A stretch of DNA of 64,000 bases from Christensenella sp. UBA6345 (GTDB taxonomy: Bacteria; Bacillota; Clostridia; Christensenellales; UBA1242). Position 1 is the first letter of the stretch, and each line of letters opens with the position of its first letter. The translations under genes and the position numbers were made by a program. The notes beneath the pieces are model-generated. The model had not been told where the DNA came from and did not search any database. It saw only the letters and a list, made by a program, of their open reading frames with translations. The DNA lies in the NCBI GenBank assembly GCA_002437945.1, contig DJSB01000048.1, forward strand, positions 19,764-83,763, in the 5' to 3' direction. Below, piece after piece: positions 1-15,000 of the stretch.

Positions 1-3000
1 TCTCTGTACCAATATATTCAACAACAGAATAAGTTAGTTGTGATTGTGCTTGATTAGTAGAACCTACAATTGCTCTACCAGCAATACTACCTGCTACTGC
101 GAATCCATTTTCGGAAACACTAATAAAGTTACTATCTTTGATAAATAAGTTTTTAGCGAATGATGTAGATTTAACTGTACCAAATATTCCGACATTTCTA
201 TTGCTTTCAACAACTGTAGCACCACTTATAGTTTTACCAGTACCTTGTATTGAACCTCTAAATGGATATTCAATACCATGTACACTAGAAGAAGTATATG
301 AGATTTCATCATTTTTATTAGATTCTGGCAATTCAATACCAAAACTTTCATAACCAACTCCTACTGGTGTCCATAATTTACCGTTAAGTTTAATATCTTC
401 TGCCAACCAGAACTCTTTACCTTCAGAGTTTACAACCATACGATTATAATGAGTTCTTACACCGAAATTATATTTATAAGTACTTACTTTAGAAATTCTA
501 CTATCAGTATCTGTAGTCTCCGAATAATTAAAGTTAAAGTATTTAGAAGAATTATTGTATTTTTCACTACCTGTAGCCAACTGATAATCAATCGCATTAT
601 TTTCTATATAACCTATGTTGGTCATCTTTATCAAGTCAGACATTGAAATTGTACTATTCTTATTGTCTTCAGCATTGTTTTTATCATTAACAATATAAAT
701 TTTATTATTATTTTTTACAATACCGGCTAATTCTGTAATCTCATTCTGGCTGGTTTTATTTGCCCAAATATAATCACTAGATATGTCACCATAATAATTG
801 GTTCTGTATGAATCATTATTATCAGCCAATTCATATCTTAACATTGGGATACTATAATTCAACTTTTCTTCAGTAGAATTAATAACTACCCAGTCATTAA
901 TCATATCAAAGCCATCATGAGATAATGGATTAGCAGTGTACGAATTGTTTTTACTTGTTAGCGAGCCCAAATCAAATTTACCATTTTTCACAACAACTTT
1001 ATCGTTACACTTAATACTTCCATTAGCATCTCTAATAACTTCATATGAAATTGCCGAGCCATCATAATAAGTATAGGTTGTGTTATTACCATCTGAAACC
1101 ACTTTATAAGATGAAATGTAATTATTACCACCATTATCACTATCAGAAGATAATGAAACATTACTATCTTTAGATAGACTCCTAAACATGTATCCTTTAT
1201 TATCAGAAACTAATTTTGATTTAGCAGTTATGTTTTGTTGATTTATTGACATTGAGTCAATAATACCTGTTTGTATGTTTTCATTAACAATATAAAATTC
1301 TGTAGAAGCGCCCGGATTCTTAATAGTAGTTTGATATACAATACCCTTGTTAATATTAATTAATTTAGAATTAATACTAGTATTAATAACCATACCACTA
1401 TTATTATTTATTAGATAATTACCAGTATTATTATATGTTAAACCATATAACAAACTATGAGAATCAATACTATCTATAGATAATGCACTAATTAAATCAC
1501 TCTTATTAGGATTAATATAAATTTGTGCGTTAGTTAATTTAATACCACTTATAGACTTTGTAGAGTCAACAATGTATGTCTCATTGGTAATATTTGTATT
1601 GATATTAGTGATATTAGAGTCTAAGATTTGTGGGTTTACTTTTGTACCTAATTTTTGTAAATTTATGGCTATGCCATCAGCATGAGCAATATTGATACCT
1701 GCAATACTTTCTTCTGTCTTATTTAACCAAGTTAATTGTGGATAAGAGTATTGATTAATAATTGTCCATACTTCTTTATTAATAAATTCATTGTTGAATT
1801 TTAAAGATTTGAATGGAATATTTTCCCCACTGAATAATAATTCTTCTGTGCTATATCCATCTCCATAATTATTACCATATGGTACAAAATCTTTATTATA
1901 TATATTATTATAGAATAATAAGTTTTTAACATTAGATATATAAGCAAGTGGTAAATCTGTGGTAAATCCACCGATAAATCCGCCCTTATTCTCTCTATCA
2001 GCATAAGCAAGTTTATTTTCGACAGAATATAGGAATTTACCAATACTATAGTTATTAGATAATTCAACTTTCGAATTAATATTATCTTTATTGAAAGTAA
2101 TATTACCTACTATTAAACCAGCAAAGTTACTACTTCCAGTAGAGAATATTTTACCTAAATCAATATCGGTAGTAGAGTATGATTTAATAACTTTAACTAT
2201 ATTGTTTTTTACACCATTCAATGTTTGATTAAGATCAATATTACCTACTAATCCACCAACATAATTTATTTTACTACCAGTGCAAGTTCCTGCTATATTA
2301 CCAGTTGCAACACTTTCAGAAACAATACCATTATATAGTTTACCAATCAAACCACCAACGACATATTCAGTAGGTTTAGGGTTTCCTGTAATATCAATAT
2401 TAGTTGTAATATTAACACTTGATACTACTTGATTAATCTCGTATGCATCATTAACATTTTGTGCCATAAAGACTTTACCAAATGCTCCACCAATATTGTC
2501 ATAAACAGAATTAATTGTTTCGCTATTATGGTTTATAGTATAATTACCATCTACATAAACTCTATTAATAGTTTGACAGTTATTTACATTACCTATCGCT
2601 CCGCCAATATTGTTAGTACCATTAATAATCTTTGCATTATATGTTATTTTTGAAGATCCAACATAGATATTAGATAATGTACAATTTTCTACATAACCTA
2701 TCGCTCCACCAATGTTGTTAATCAAATTATCACTATCTCCATTAATAGTAATATCAACTATCTTCCCAAATGCATACAAAGCAGAAACTTGTTTGTTTAT
2801 AGCATCATCGGATAGGGTTTCACCAACCAATTTACCAATAGCACCACCATAGTTAAATGTTCCTTTATAATTATTAATTACAACAACATCTTTTTCTTCT
2901 TTTTCATCACTATTAATAAGTTTATTTATATTCCCGCCATCATTGGTTAACCTTATTTTATTAGCATATCCAGCCAAACTACCAATATTTATGTTATTAA

Positions 3001-6000
3001 TAATTGAATTTATATCATTAGCAAAATCCAATTCAACATTTAATTTAATAGTAACTTCGTTAGAACTAATGTTATTAGCCATACTTGTAGAATCGTTAAT
3101 TCTACCAGCCAGACCACCAACATCAAACGATTTATTAGAAATATTATTTAAATATTGTTGAAGAATACCACCTTTATCAATATCAATATTTATAATTGGA
3201 ATAGTATTTATAATTTCACTATTACCGACCTTGCCCCTACTTAATTTTGAGTTAGCAATAATGTACTTACTAGAAGCAGAAGCAGTAATCATACCAGCCA
3301 AACCACCATATGCTAAAGTCTTATCTATATTATCTCCCGCTTTACTAATATCACCGATACCTTGAACATTAATTTGAAGTCCATTAATAGTACATGTATT
3401 AATGCTACCATTACCACTATAACCAATTAATCCACCTATAGCACCTGCGGTTTTTGAAGTAATTGTTACATTAGAAACATTAACATTTTCTATTTTTGTA
3501 CCAGCATCACTATATCCTACTAGAGAACCTATAAACAATGGATTGTTATATATATCATTCTCTTTATTTAAATTAGATGAAGAGACATTAATATCTACTT
3601 TTTCCAAACCAAAATGATGGAATGAAGCATCTGACGTATATCCTAACAATCCATAATATACTTCATTACCTACTTGGCTTATTTTCAAATTTTTAATTTT
3701 AAAGTTATTATATACGCCGTTAGCATCTTTAGAAGAATATAATGATCCTCTAAATGGAGAAGCAACACTACCAATAGGAGTCCATTCTTCATCATTCAAG
3801 TCAATATCATTCATCAATACAAATTCGGCATTACGGAAATCAGACATTAATTTTAATTTTTCAACCGTGTCTACTTCAATAACTGTCTTTTCAGGTTTTG
3901 CTTCAAGATATGGGAATACTGTTGCATTATCTGCTGCAGTTTCTCTTCTTATACCTGTCCAACGATTAGTTGTCCAAGATTCATAGTTTAATGGCACTGT
4001 TATATTGTCATTTTTTCTATCTATTACACCACTCTTATAAATACCATATGTATTAGATTTTATAATAGCATTCTCTTCTTCATCTATTATTGTTAAAGAA
4101 GTAATTAACTCTTTATAAGTTCTTGCCGAACTTATATTTTGTCTTCTACTATATCTGTTATATTTATATGTGAATTTTTTACTTCCAGCACTTGCAGTTT
4201 CAAATTTTTGCTCGTCATAACCAAAATCACCCGCATTTTTGAAAGAATTATTATTTAATCTTCTATCGTCAGCGAATTGTGCTTTACTTGAATCATCATT
4301 ACCAGAATATCCATCTTTTGGATCGCCTGTTAATCCTGCAACAACTAATCCAACTTCTGACATTACGTTAGTGATTTCTTCTCCAGACTGATATTTATTA
4401 GTTGTATATTGATATTGTGGATAGTAGTTTTCAGCAGCACTTATAATACCGCCCACTGTTAAAGCACTAGAATCCTTAACATAGTACAATAATGTACCAA
4501 TAAAACCACCAATATATGAATTATCTCCAATTGAAGATTGCGAACTATTTTTACGTACAATATTGGTATCTTCTTTTCTCCAAATATTGATAGCAACAAC
4601 CTTTCTTAAACTTATTATGCTATTGGTTAATACTCCCCTGCTAGTAGCACCTATGTTGTATAGGTTACTTGAAGGAATTGATGATTTAGACTCACTATAT
4701 TTAAGATCTACTTGACTACCATTAGAATCAGTCAATTCTGTAGATGTATTAAAGAATAAGTAATCATTCATCTTACCCATAGCAAATCTTGTGGAAGACA
4801 TGCCACTATCAGTAGGGTCATTAACACTTTCCGATGCAGTCTTTGTTGCCAAACCAATTAACCCACCAGCACTATAATATCCTTTAACACTTGATGTGAC
4901 ATATATGCTTTCATAAGAACCAGATATATCTAGTCCTGTAAATCCACCAGCATACATGCTATTTAAGTTAATAACATTAATGCGACTATATGAATCACTA
5001 ACTGTACCAGCATTATTAAATCCAATAACACCACCAATATAGTTAGCATTTCTAGCGAACAAATCATTATAGTTAAGTTCACTACTATATATAATAGGAT
5101 TAGCAGTAGATACTGATACTCCTTTTTTGTATTCAGCATCTATCTTATCTTGTATTGTTTTTGTATGAGCAATATAACTTCTTTGTAATGTACCACGGTT
5201 TTCACCAACGATACCACCAGATATTCTAGTACCACGTAATTTAGGAGTTACATCTTCATCTATGATAAATGTTGCATCACTAATTGTTGAAGTATATCCA
5301 TTAAGTCCTACAACGCCACCAACTATTTCACCATCAATTCTAATATTGCCATGTACTTTCAATTTGCGTGCATTGGCATTGAATAGTGATTGTTTACTTT
5401 GAGAGTTTGAGCCACTATCTACATCAAGAATACCTATTACACCACCTGCATAAGAAACTACTCGAACGTTGGTATTTGCAATACCATCATCTTTGACTGG
5501 CTCTTGGTCTTTTTTAGTTTGACCAAGTTCAAGTACAGGTATTGCTCTATCATAAATGTTAAATGTTCCCTTATTAGCAACAGGATTCTTTGAACTAAAT
5601 ATATTAGAACTACTAAAGTATGCAGATTGTACATTAACTGTATTGGTAATATTAACTATTTGACTATCACCAATTACTAGTCCTGCTAGTCCACCTACAA
5701 CATTTTGTCCTTGTATAAATGCAGAATCGCTCTTACCTGTAATATTGATATTAAATACATCTGCATTTTCAATACTACCTGCTAAAGCACCTACATATTT
5801 AACTTTACTACCACGCACATCGTCAACTACAAGATTTAAGTTTCTTACTACACCACGCCTTGAAGTCATAGTATCTATAGGTTCAGTAACGATTTGACCA
5901 AACAAACCTAGATAATTAATTTCTTCTTGTGCATCATCAGATTCAAAATCTGTATCACATACAACTCTTAACTCATTAATGGTCATACCATTACCATCTA

Positions 6001-9000
6001 GGTCACCAGAATATTGAGTTGTATAAGTAGTTGCAGTTAAGTCGGTAGAATTAAATGCAATATCAGAGATAAGTCTAACTGCATATGATTTATTTTTAAC
6101 ATCAACAGTCATTTCTTGATTAAAGTACTTATTAAATTCTTCAGCACTCTTAATCAATTTTGGATTGCTAATATCACTACCAATAGGAGAACTCTTATAC
6201 TCGTATTGATTCTTTTCAGATTGACTAGTACCAGTCCATACTCTTACAGAAATTGTCTTCATATTAGCAGCAACTAGTTCTGGACGTTTAGCAATGTATG
6301 AAGAATGCTTCAATTTTTTAGCCAAATCCGTACTTAAATTTAAACTTGGCATAAACCATACTGCTCTAGTTACTTTATCTACACTATTCTTTTCAAAATC
6401 TGTATTAAATGCGTAACTTTGGAAAGTATTGTATTCAAATAATTGTGTACTACCTATAGCAGTAGCAGGTTCATCAGTATCCAAGAAATTATCTGGATAT
6501 TGTCTTTCTAGGTCAGAGTCTTCAACTGCAGAACCTATCTTTAAGTAGTGAGTATCACTATAACCGGTAGGGTTATCATTATTATAAGTAGATTGTTCAC
6601 TTACACCAGTAAATGGACTAGAACTATAATCATTAGTCTTTACACTACTTAATGAATAACATGAAGAAATTGTACCTTTAGACTTGTTTCTAAATACGAA
6701 ACCACTTGAGTCAACGCCATTAACCATAATGTTTGCATAACTATTAGATACTACTGCATCGTTTTCAAATACAAACGCACTGGCTTTAGTCTTTGTACTA
6801 ATTACAGCATTCATTGCTCTTAATGAAACAACATTATCATTAGGTTTATTCTTTGGATCATTACTATGAATATAGTTGTAACCAGCAAAACTACTTTTAA
6901 TATCTTTTTCTAAACCTGTCTTATCAGGGAAATTAGAAGAATTAATTTGTCCTTCAGGATTATTACCTTCTCCTACTCTACCTTGAACATAAGAGTATTG
7001 AATAGCAGAATTAGTAGAATTATTGTAAATTACAAAACCACTTGTTGCTGATTCATTATAGTTTTCAGCAACACGGTTAATAATGTTACCGCCTTTAAAG
7101 TAAGAAGAACTTATCTTACCAGCATTCTCTACAACAAAGCCACTTACATATCCAACACCACTTATTGAAATATCATCAATACTTGAGTTAGTTATAGTAC
7201 CTATACTATCGCCTTCATCCAAGTTTTTAGCAACTAATCCAGCCATATAATGTGTCTGGGTTTCAATTGTTGTAGTTGTTTCAATTCTTACTACTGACAA
7301 GTCTCTTGAACTATAATAATTAGTTTTTGTACTTGTTGGTAGAGTTTCTCCAGTAAGTTGAACTCTTTGATTAATTAATTCAGTAGCATTATAAGTTACT
7401 TGAACATTGGTAATTAAACCAGCATTTTCAGCGGCTAGAATACCAAATGTAACATTCTTATATGCTCTTGCATCTACATACAAGTCCACATATTTTGAAT
7501 CATAACTTGCGGATTCGCTAGCAATATGATCAGATGTAGGAGCAATTTCTATAATTAAGTTTTTAATAGTTGTACCAGCATTGATACGACTGAATATACC
7601 AATATTGGCTTCTTCAATCAAATCAGCACTTTCATCATATGAATCAAGATTGAAACTCTCCAATTTTAATACATATCCGTTACCGTCTAAACTATTAATT
7701 TTTAAATCTGATCTTAATGGTGTCCAATCTTTTAATGTTAAATCATTAACCAAAATATAGTCTACACCATCTTCCATATTTATTAATTCTTCTACAGTAC
7801 TAATAGGATCTGGAGCATCTTCATCTCTTTCCCTATGGAAGTTAAATGTAAATTCACATATTTCTTCTTTTATAATATAATAAGAAGAATCAGTAGTGTC
7901 TATTGTACTATCAGAAGTAATAGGGATTAGTTGAACTTCACCTTTTTTATCTTTAGGGTCTTGACTACCATATGCAAACTTAACAACTGCAGCAAGTCTA
8001 TCATTACTACCAAATTTAGTATTTTGAACAGTGTACACTGTTTCACCAAAATCACCATCATTTCTTGCACCAATTGTAAATGAATTAGCAATAATCTTAT
8101 CAGAATTAGACTCATTAGCATCAGGTATTTTAGCATACCTACTATCCCCATCAATTACTGATGTATCTACTGTACGCCAGATATATGGAGATGCCAAAAC
8201 TTGTCCATTGTTAGTATCTTTATATGTTGCTTTTGAGAATTGGGCTTCAATTTGAGCAATTTTTAATTTAACAGACTCTGCAATTTCGCTATTATATTTA
8301 GCCTTGTTTACACGCACAATTAATTTATATGGTTGGTTAAATATACCCATCATATAACCATCAAAGACATTATCAACAGTTATTTCTTCTATTAAGAAAT
8401 CAGTAATTCGAACATCCACATTAGATGTAAAGATTATTGTTTCACCATTGATTTTCTTTGAAACTTTACCTATCAAGGCAATCTTATATTTTGTTGATGT
8501 ATTCAAGTTAGTATACAAGTAATATTTATTGTTACGATAAATCACTTCAAAATCAGTCTTGTATGCACCAACTCTGATTTCTTGGTCATTTGAACCATAA
8601 TAGTACATATAACTTTCATCAAAGTTAACTACACCATCAAAGTTATTGGTTTGTACAGTAATCTCATGTTCGGTACCTCTGGCAACTACGCCACGGGTTT
8701 CGCCATCAATGGTAATTGATAATGAAGGTGGTGACTGAACATCAAGTTTAATAGATTTAACTTTAACTGGGTCTACAACGCCATCTTTATATGCTCTAAC
8801 TGTTAAAGTAAAACTATTGGCTTCAGTAACAAAACTATTAATTAATGTACGAATATAAATATAACCATTATATTTAGTTTCTTTATTTTGATTTATGTAT
8901 GATTTCTTTTGTAATACTATTCCATTATCAATTCTGATAATATCAGTTAATAATGTCTGGTATGTACCATTATAAATAATACCATAATCAGTTTCTCTAG

Positions 9001-12000
9001 CATTAGCCAACATTTGTTCTAATTGAACAACAGTATTAGCATCAACACTAGAAGATATTTCTAATCTGTCATATGCAGCATATTCAGGAGAAATATAGGC
9101 TTTTAATATACCAACATGTCCTGGAATAATATTGTCATATGCAATTTCGTTTAAGTTAACATTAGTTATCTTATTGTTATTGTCATCGTAAGATACACTA
9201 ACTTCACTATTTGGATAATGTTTTAATACAATGTCATTAACTGGTTGTGGGTTAACCGCAACTGGTATAACAGCCTTTAAATTATTATCCATATAATCTG
9301 TTAAGTCATTAGTTACATAACCATTTTCACTAACTATAATACTATCACTAGTATTAAATTTTGCGACAAAGAATGTAAGATTCTTAACGTAAGATTGAGA
9401 GATATTTGATTTACTATCATAATCGATATATATATCAAAATAGTAACTTAAATATCCATTAACTGTTTGTTTAGGAATATTAGTGCAACGAAGTGCAATA
9501 TCTCCTATAAGTATCTTTTTATCTTTATTATTATCACCGAATGCTTTGCTTACAGGAATTGTACGTTCGATATTATCGCTATCATAATAAGTTAAATACA
9601 ATTCTTCAAAAGATTTTTCAGTTCTGATATCAATCTTAAATGACATTTCTGTACTTGGATTAATAGTTAATGAACTTACCGAACTATTAAGTGCCCAGTT
9701 TACATCACTAAATGTTACATTAAATACCGATACCATATTTCTGTAATTTCTTAAAACAAAATCATTAGAAGTTACATCAACAATGGTAGAAGTACCAATT
9801 AACCTATTACCGTCATAAACATTTACATATGGAACTGCTACAAAACTTACATTTTTGAAAGTTTCAGTAGAAGCAAACTTGGCTTCCATAGTAGAAGGCA
9901 CATCAAAATAATATACCACATTGTCGCCTATAGTTTCTTCTTTTCTTATTTTATCATTAACTGTAATTGCTGTAGATTTACTAATAAAGTCATAATTAGA
10001 TACACTGTCTTTAGCAAATTTAACTATTGGATTGTTAGATGAGTCAAGTCGTGCAAAGTAATATCTTACACCACCATCCATATTTGACTCTAAACTGAAT
10101 GTTTTTGTTACATTATTTCCTTTGTATTCATAATTACCATATACATTGGATTTAATAGCAACATTGGAAGGATACTCTAAAGTACTCTTTGGTATTATAA
10201 TCTCTTTGTTATTAGTAATTGTTGTATTAACACCTGAAGAAGCATATGTTAGTCCAATCTTGTTAATAGTGTTAATTACATTGATAGGAACTACATGAGT
10301 TAAATCACTATCATATGCCGAACTAATTGTAAGTGTACTATTACCTGCTCCCCTTGCAACAAATGAATAAGTATTATCATAATTCATTTCTATACTTAAA
10401 ACATTGGTATTAGAAGAAGTAATCTTTACACTATTACTATTAATAAACGAAGGAACTGTAGAAACTTTTAGAATATCGCTTAAGTTATAACGATTTTTAG
10501 ACTTAATATCATTAATTAACTTAACTTCATCATCTGGCAATAATCTTACTTTTGTATCAGAACCAAAGTTGATTGATTGTCCATTTTCAGTAGCGACATA
10601 GTTTTCGTCTGCTAATTCATAGTAAGAAATAATTGAATATAATTTGTTTTGTTCATTATCATTAAGGCTAGCGATAAATGTTCTTACACCATCTTTAATA
10701 TGCTCTATATTAATTTGTTTTGGTGGGAAATTAACTAATAAATTAACTCTATAAGAGTAATCATCATTGTTAAGTCTAACTACTCTTGGAATACCAAACA
10801 ATACTGGAAGACCATTGTTAACTTCAGAATTAATATACCAATGTCTATTGTCAGTTTCTAATTGGTTTTCACGTTGAATATAAGTTAATTTGTTACCATC
10901 AGTCTCATCTATTAAACCATCTCCATTTTTATCATTCCCACTTGTTACTATATATGCTGACAAAATAGAGTCAATATTATTTTCTGTAGAATTAAATGAA
11001 TAAGATATTTGAGATTTTAAGTCGATAGCCTGATTTTGTTTGTCCGATTCATTGGTAATCGCAGTTGCAACTTGATTAACTTTAATCATATCAACCGATA
11101 CAGTCTCGGTTACTTTTGACTCGCCCAATCTATCATAATACTTAATTTCTACTTGTTTTTCGCCTTCGCCAACATATCCGCTTGCTAATGCATAATTATC
11201 TTTTGAAGTAGTATCGTATGATGATTTGGTTGTGTCACTACTATCAGGTTTTGTAGGTATCTGTTTTGTAGTAATATAACCATATTTAGACATTGCCATA
11301 AAGTAGGAATTGGTAATGTTGTTATAATAACGATTAATGAATTTGAATTGAGATACATTCTCTTTTTGTGCATCTAATGAAATATCTATGTCTCCATAAT
11401 ATGCAGTTGGATACATAGCCGATAATTGAGATGCTGCATATGAATATATAGTTTTTGCTGATGCGCCACTGATATAATCACCTATTAAGGCGAATGTATT
11501 GCTTGCAGATAATGCATCACCCACAATACCACCAGTAGCAGGTGTTGCTTTATTTTCTACCTTATCAATATCATTATTGTATAATGTACCTATGAAACTT
11601 GTATTGTTGATTTGAACAATACCTTTTGTTTGACCAACAACTCCACCAAGTCCTGCCAAATGTCCTTGAATATCAACAAATGCTTGAGCATCAGTTACTA
11701 CACCACTATTAAGTATACCAACAATACCACCAGCGAAATTACGATTATCATTGGTTAAACTCTTTGTATGTGCATCTGAAACTATTATGTCTCCATAATA
11801 TCCAGTACCATATCCACTAACATTGTATGGAGTAATAGGATCATTATTGTAACTATAAACAGAGTTGTAAGAAATAGGGCTATAAGAAATATAGTTATAT
11901 ACACTAGTGAATACATTAGTAGAACTAGAAGGATTATCACTATTGTAATATATATTTTTTATTCTTAAATCACTATCTACTACTACCAAACCATTATAAG

Positions 12001-15000
12001 TACCAATTACGCCACCTACACCATTGAATCCAATAATTGCTGTTTTGTATTCATCATCAATAGTATTAAGTTTTAACATTTGTACTTGGTTATTAAGTAT
12101 TAAGTTAGTACCAACTAGTGATAATGATTTTGCTAGTCCACTAGTTATAGATTGTGAATAATATGATTGAGTAAATCCATTACCCTTATCATTTCCTAAA
12201 CGGAAATCATATTCGGTAGATACAAGACTGCTCTTACCTAGAATTAAATCATGGTAAGTAATACGTATAATTGCAAATGTAGCATTATCATCATGTTCAC
12301 CGATCGCATTAACATAATCATCAACATTGTTAGTATCAATTGAAAGACTATTAAGTAATTGTCTAATTTCTGACTTGGTTAAACTTAATGTTTCAAAATT
12401 CTCTAAATAGATTTTAAAGTTCTTATTAAAATCAACAAAATTTTCTTGGAATTTAGCATTTTCTTCTGAAGTAGAATTACCAATACCATTAACAAAATGA
12501 TATTTAGTTGTATCATCTGGATTGCTTACGATATGTACAATACCAGTTTCTGATTTACCAACTATACCACCAATATTAGTGAAACCACGTAATAATGGGA
12601 ATGATACATTGTCTTTAACAACACCAGTATTATAACCTACTATACCACCGACATTGGACATATAGTATTCTTCTTGTCTATCCTTGTAGTCACCAATAAT
12701 ATCTGCTTTTGCAGTAACACCTGCAACAATACCAGCATTAAATCCAACTACACCACCAAAGGAAGCATACATACTATTAATCTTTTGTTCTTCTGGTAAA
12801 CTTGAGTTAATAGATGTAATAACATGAGTAGAATTAGTCAAAGTTTCATTGTCATTAGCATTATGAATATATGCTCTATTATTAAATCCTACCATACCAC
12901 CAATATAAGCGATATTATTAGATTTAACAGAAACGTTAATCAATGCTGTAGATGTTACATCAAACATTTGTGATGCAGCATCGCTATTGTTCTCACCACA
13001 GTAACGATAAGATCTAACTGCTCTTTCTTGAAGTTTTTGAATTTCGTTACTGGTTATTCTATAATTAGAAGTTGTATCAATTGCTTTGTAGTCTAGGCCA
13101 TTAGTTGTGTTACGGCCTTCGCCATTAATTTTCATTGAAGTATTAAGTGAATATCTTGATGTGTTATTTAAGAAACCAACAACACCACCAACAAAATAGA
13201 ATGAATTTTCGCTAGTGTCAGTACTACCTGTAATGAAGATACCATTATTAGGTTCTTCTTTACTTGAATTTACATAGTAATCACCAGTAATATTGGCTAT
13301 ACCACTACCATCGTTAACTACAACATTTTCAATTGTACCTTCACTATAACCTGCTAATGCACCTGCGAAAATATTAACCTGACGAGTAATATTAGCCTTA
13401 ATCTTAAAGTTGTTAATTGTTAGTCTTTCAATTACAGCATTTTCACCTAAATATGCAAATAATCCAAAGTAATCAATGTTATCGTTATGAATTCTTAAAT
13501 TGTTAATTGAGTAATCTGCTGCAAAGATTAAAGTATCATTTTCAACTTCTTCATAATGTCCACTTAAATAGCCTGTAAACTTGTTAACAATACCATTAAC
13601 ATAACCTATAGGCATCCAGTCATCAGTTAACATTATGTTATTTCTTAAAACATAATAAGAGTTAAGTGAACTATTAATACGTTTTAAATCTTCAACAGTG
13701 TAAATATTGTAAGCGGTTGCTTTAGTTTTACCATCATTTACTTTAATTTTTATCTCTTTGTAAGAAGTATAACTACCCATATTGTCTACATTGTCTAAAG
13801 CATAGACTTTAATGATAGCCATATTGTCAGTCATTAATTGTGAATTAATTGTGATATTAATCTTTCGATTAGTGTTATCAACATTAACAGTTAAAGCAGG
13901 ATCAGAACACTCTGCTGCCAAATTCTTATTAAGAGCATTTTTAGGTAAGATATCAAAATCCACTACTTTTACTTGTGCTTCTGGATTATTGTATTGACCA
14001 TTAGCATAATTTAAGTCACGTTCATCATATTCGATTAATGAATAACCCGAACGAATAACTTTATGAGTTGTCTTCTTTCCACATACTGGACAAGTTAATT
14101 CAACTTGTGGTTGTGAGAAATCTGCATCTTCAGTAATTGAACTTCTTTCAACTTTATGTCCGCAAGTAATACATTGTAGGACATCTTCATTGGATATAGA
14201 AGCAATATTAGTGAAGATATAGTCACTTACCTTAACAACTTTATTAACGACAAATCTTACCGAAGTCTCTTTTGGAGCACTTATTTGAACACCATCTTCA
14301 TTAACAAAAGATTGTTCAACTTTTGCAATAAGTCTAAATGTTAAATAGTCTTTATTTGTAGCACTATTAAAGTAACATTCAACTTCAGCAGATGCTAAAT
14401 CAATAATTCTTACAATAATTGTATATTCCGAATTGCTATACTGGATAACTGTAGCACCTTGAGATTTATCATATTCGTAGAATTCTCCGTCCCAGTTAGA
14501 TATAGATGTTTGTGGTTCTAGTGTTTCGCCATAGTTGTCCACACATTTCCATTTCATCTTTGTATATGAAGCATTAATTGGAGAAGAATACAATTTAATT
14601 GTGTATTTACCATAAGCATTCTCTTCTTGAGTACTAATTAATCCCGAACGGTCATATAATGTGGTTACTTCTGGATTGTTTGAACTAAAATCAGACAATG
14701 GAATAGTTACATTAATTTCAACCAAGAAATATAAAGTCTTGTTTTTCTCGCCGAATTCATTATAACCAGTAATCATAACTTCAATTGTAGATTTACCAGC
14801 AATATTTTGAGTTTCAATAGAACGATAATTAGGAACTTTAACTACTCTAGAATCTGTTGTACTAATAATATGTTCAAGTCCGGTTTTGTCTAAATCATTA
14901 TAAACTTTATTGTTGATTATAAATGTTACTGGAATATTTAATCCATTTCTTACAGTTATTGATGGGATTTGTCCATTTTTCTCTTCACTACCCTGAAGTT

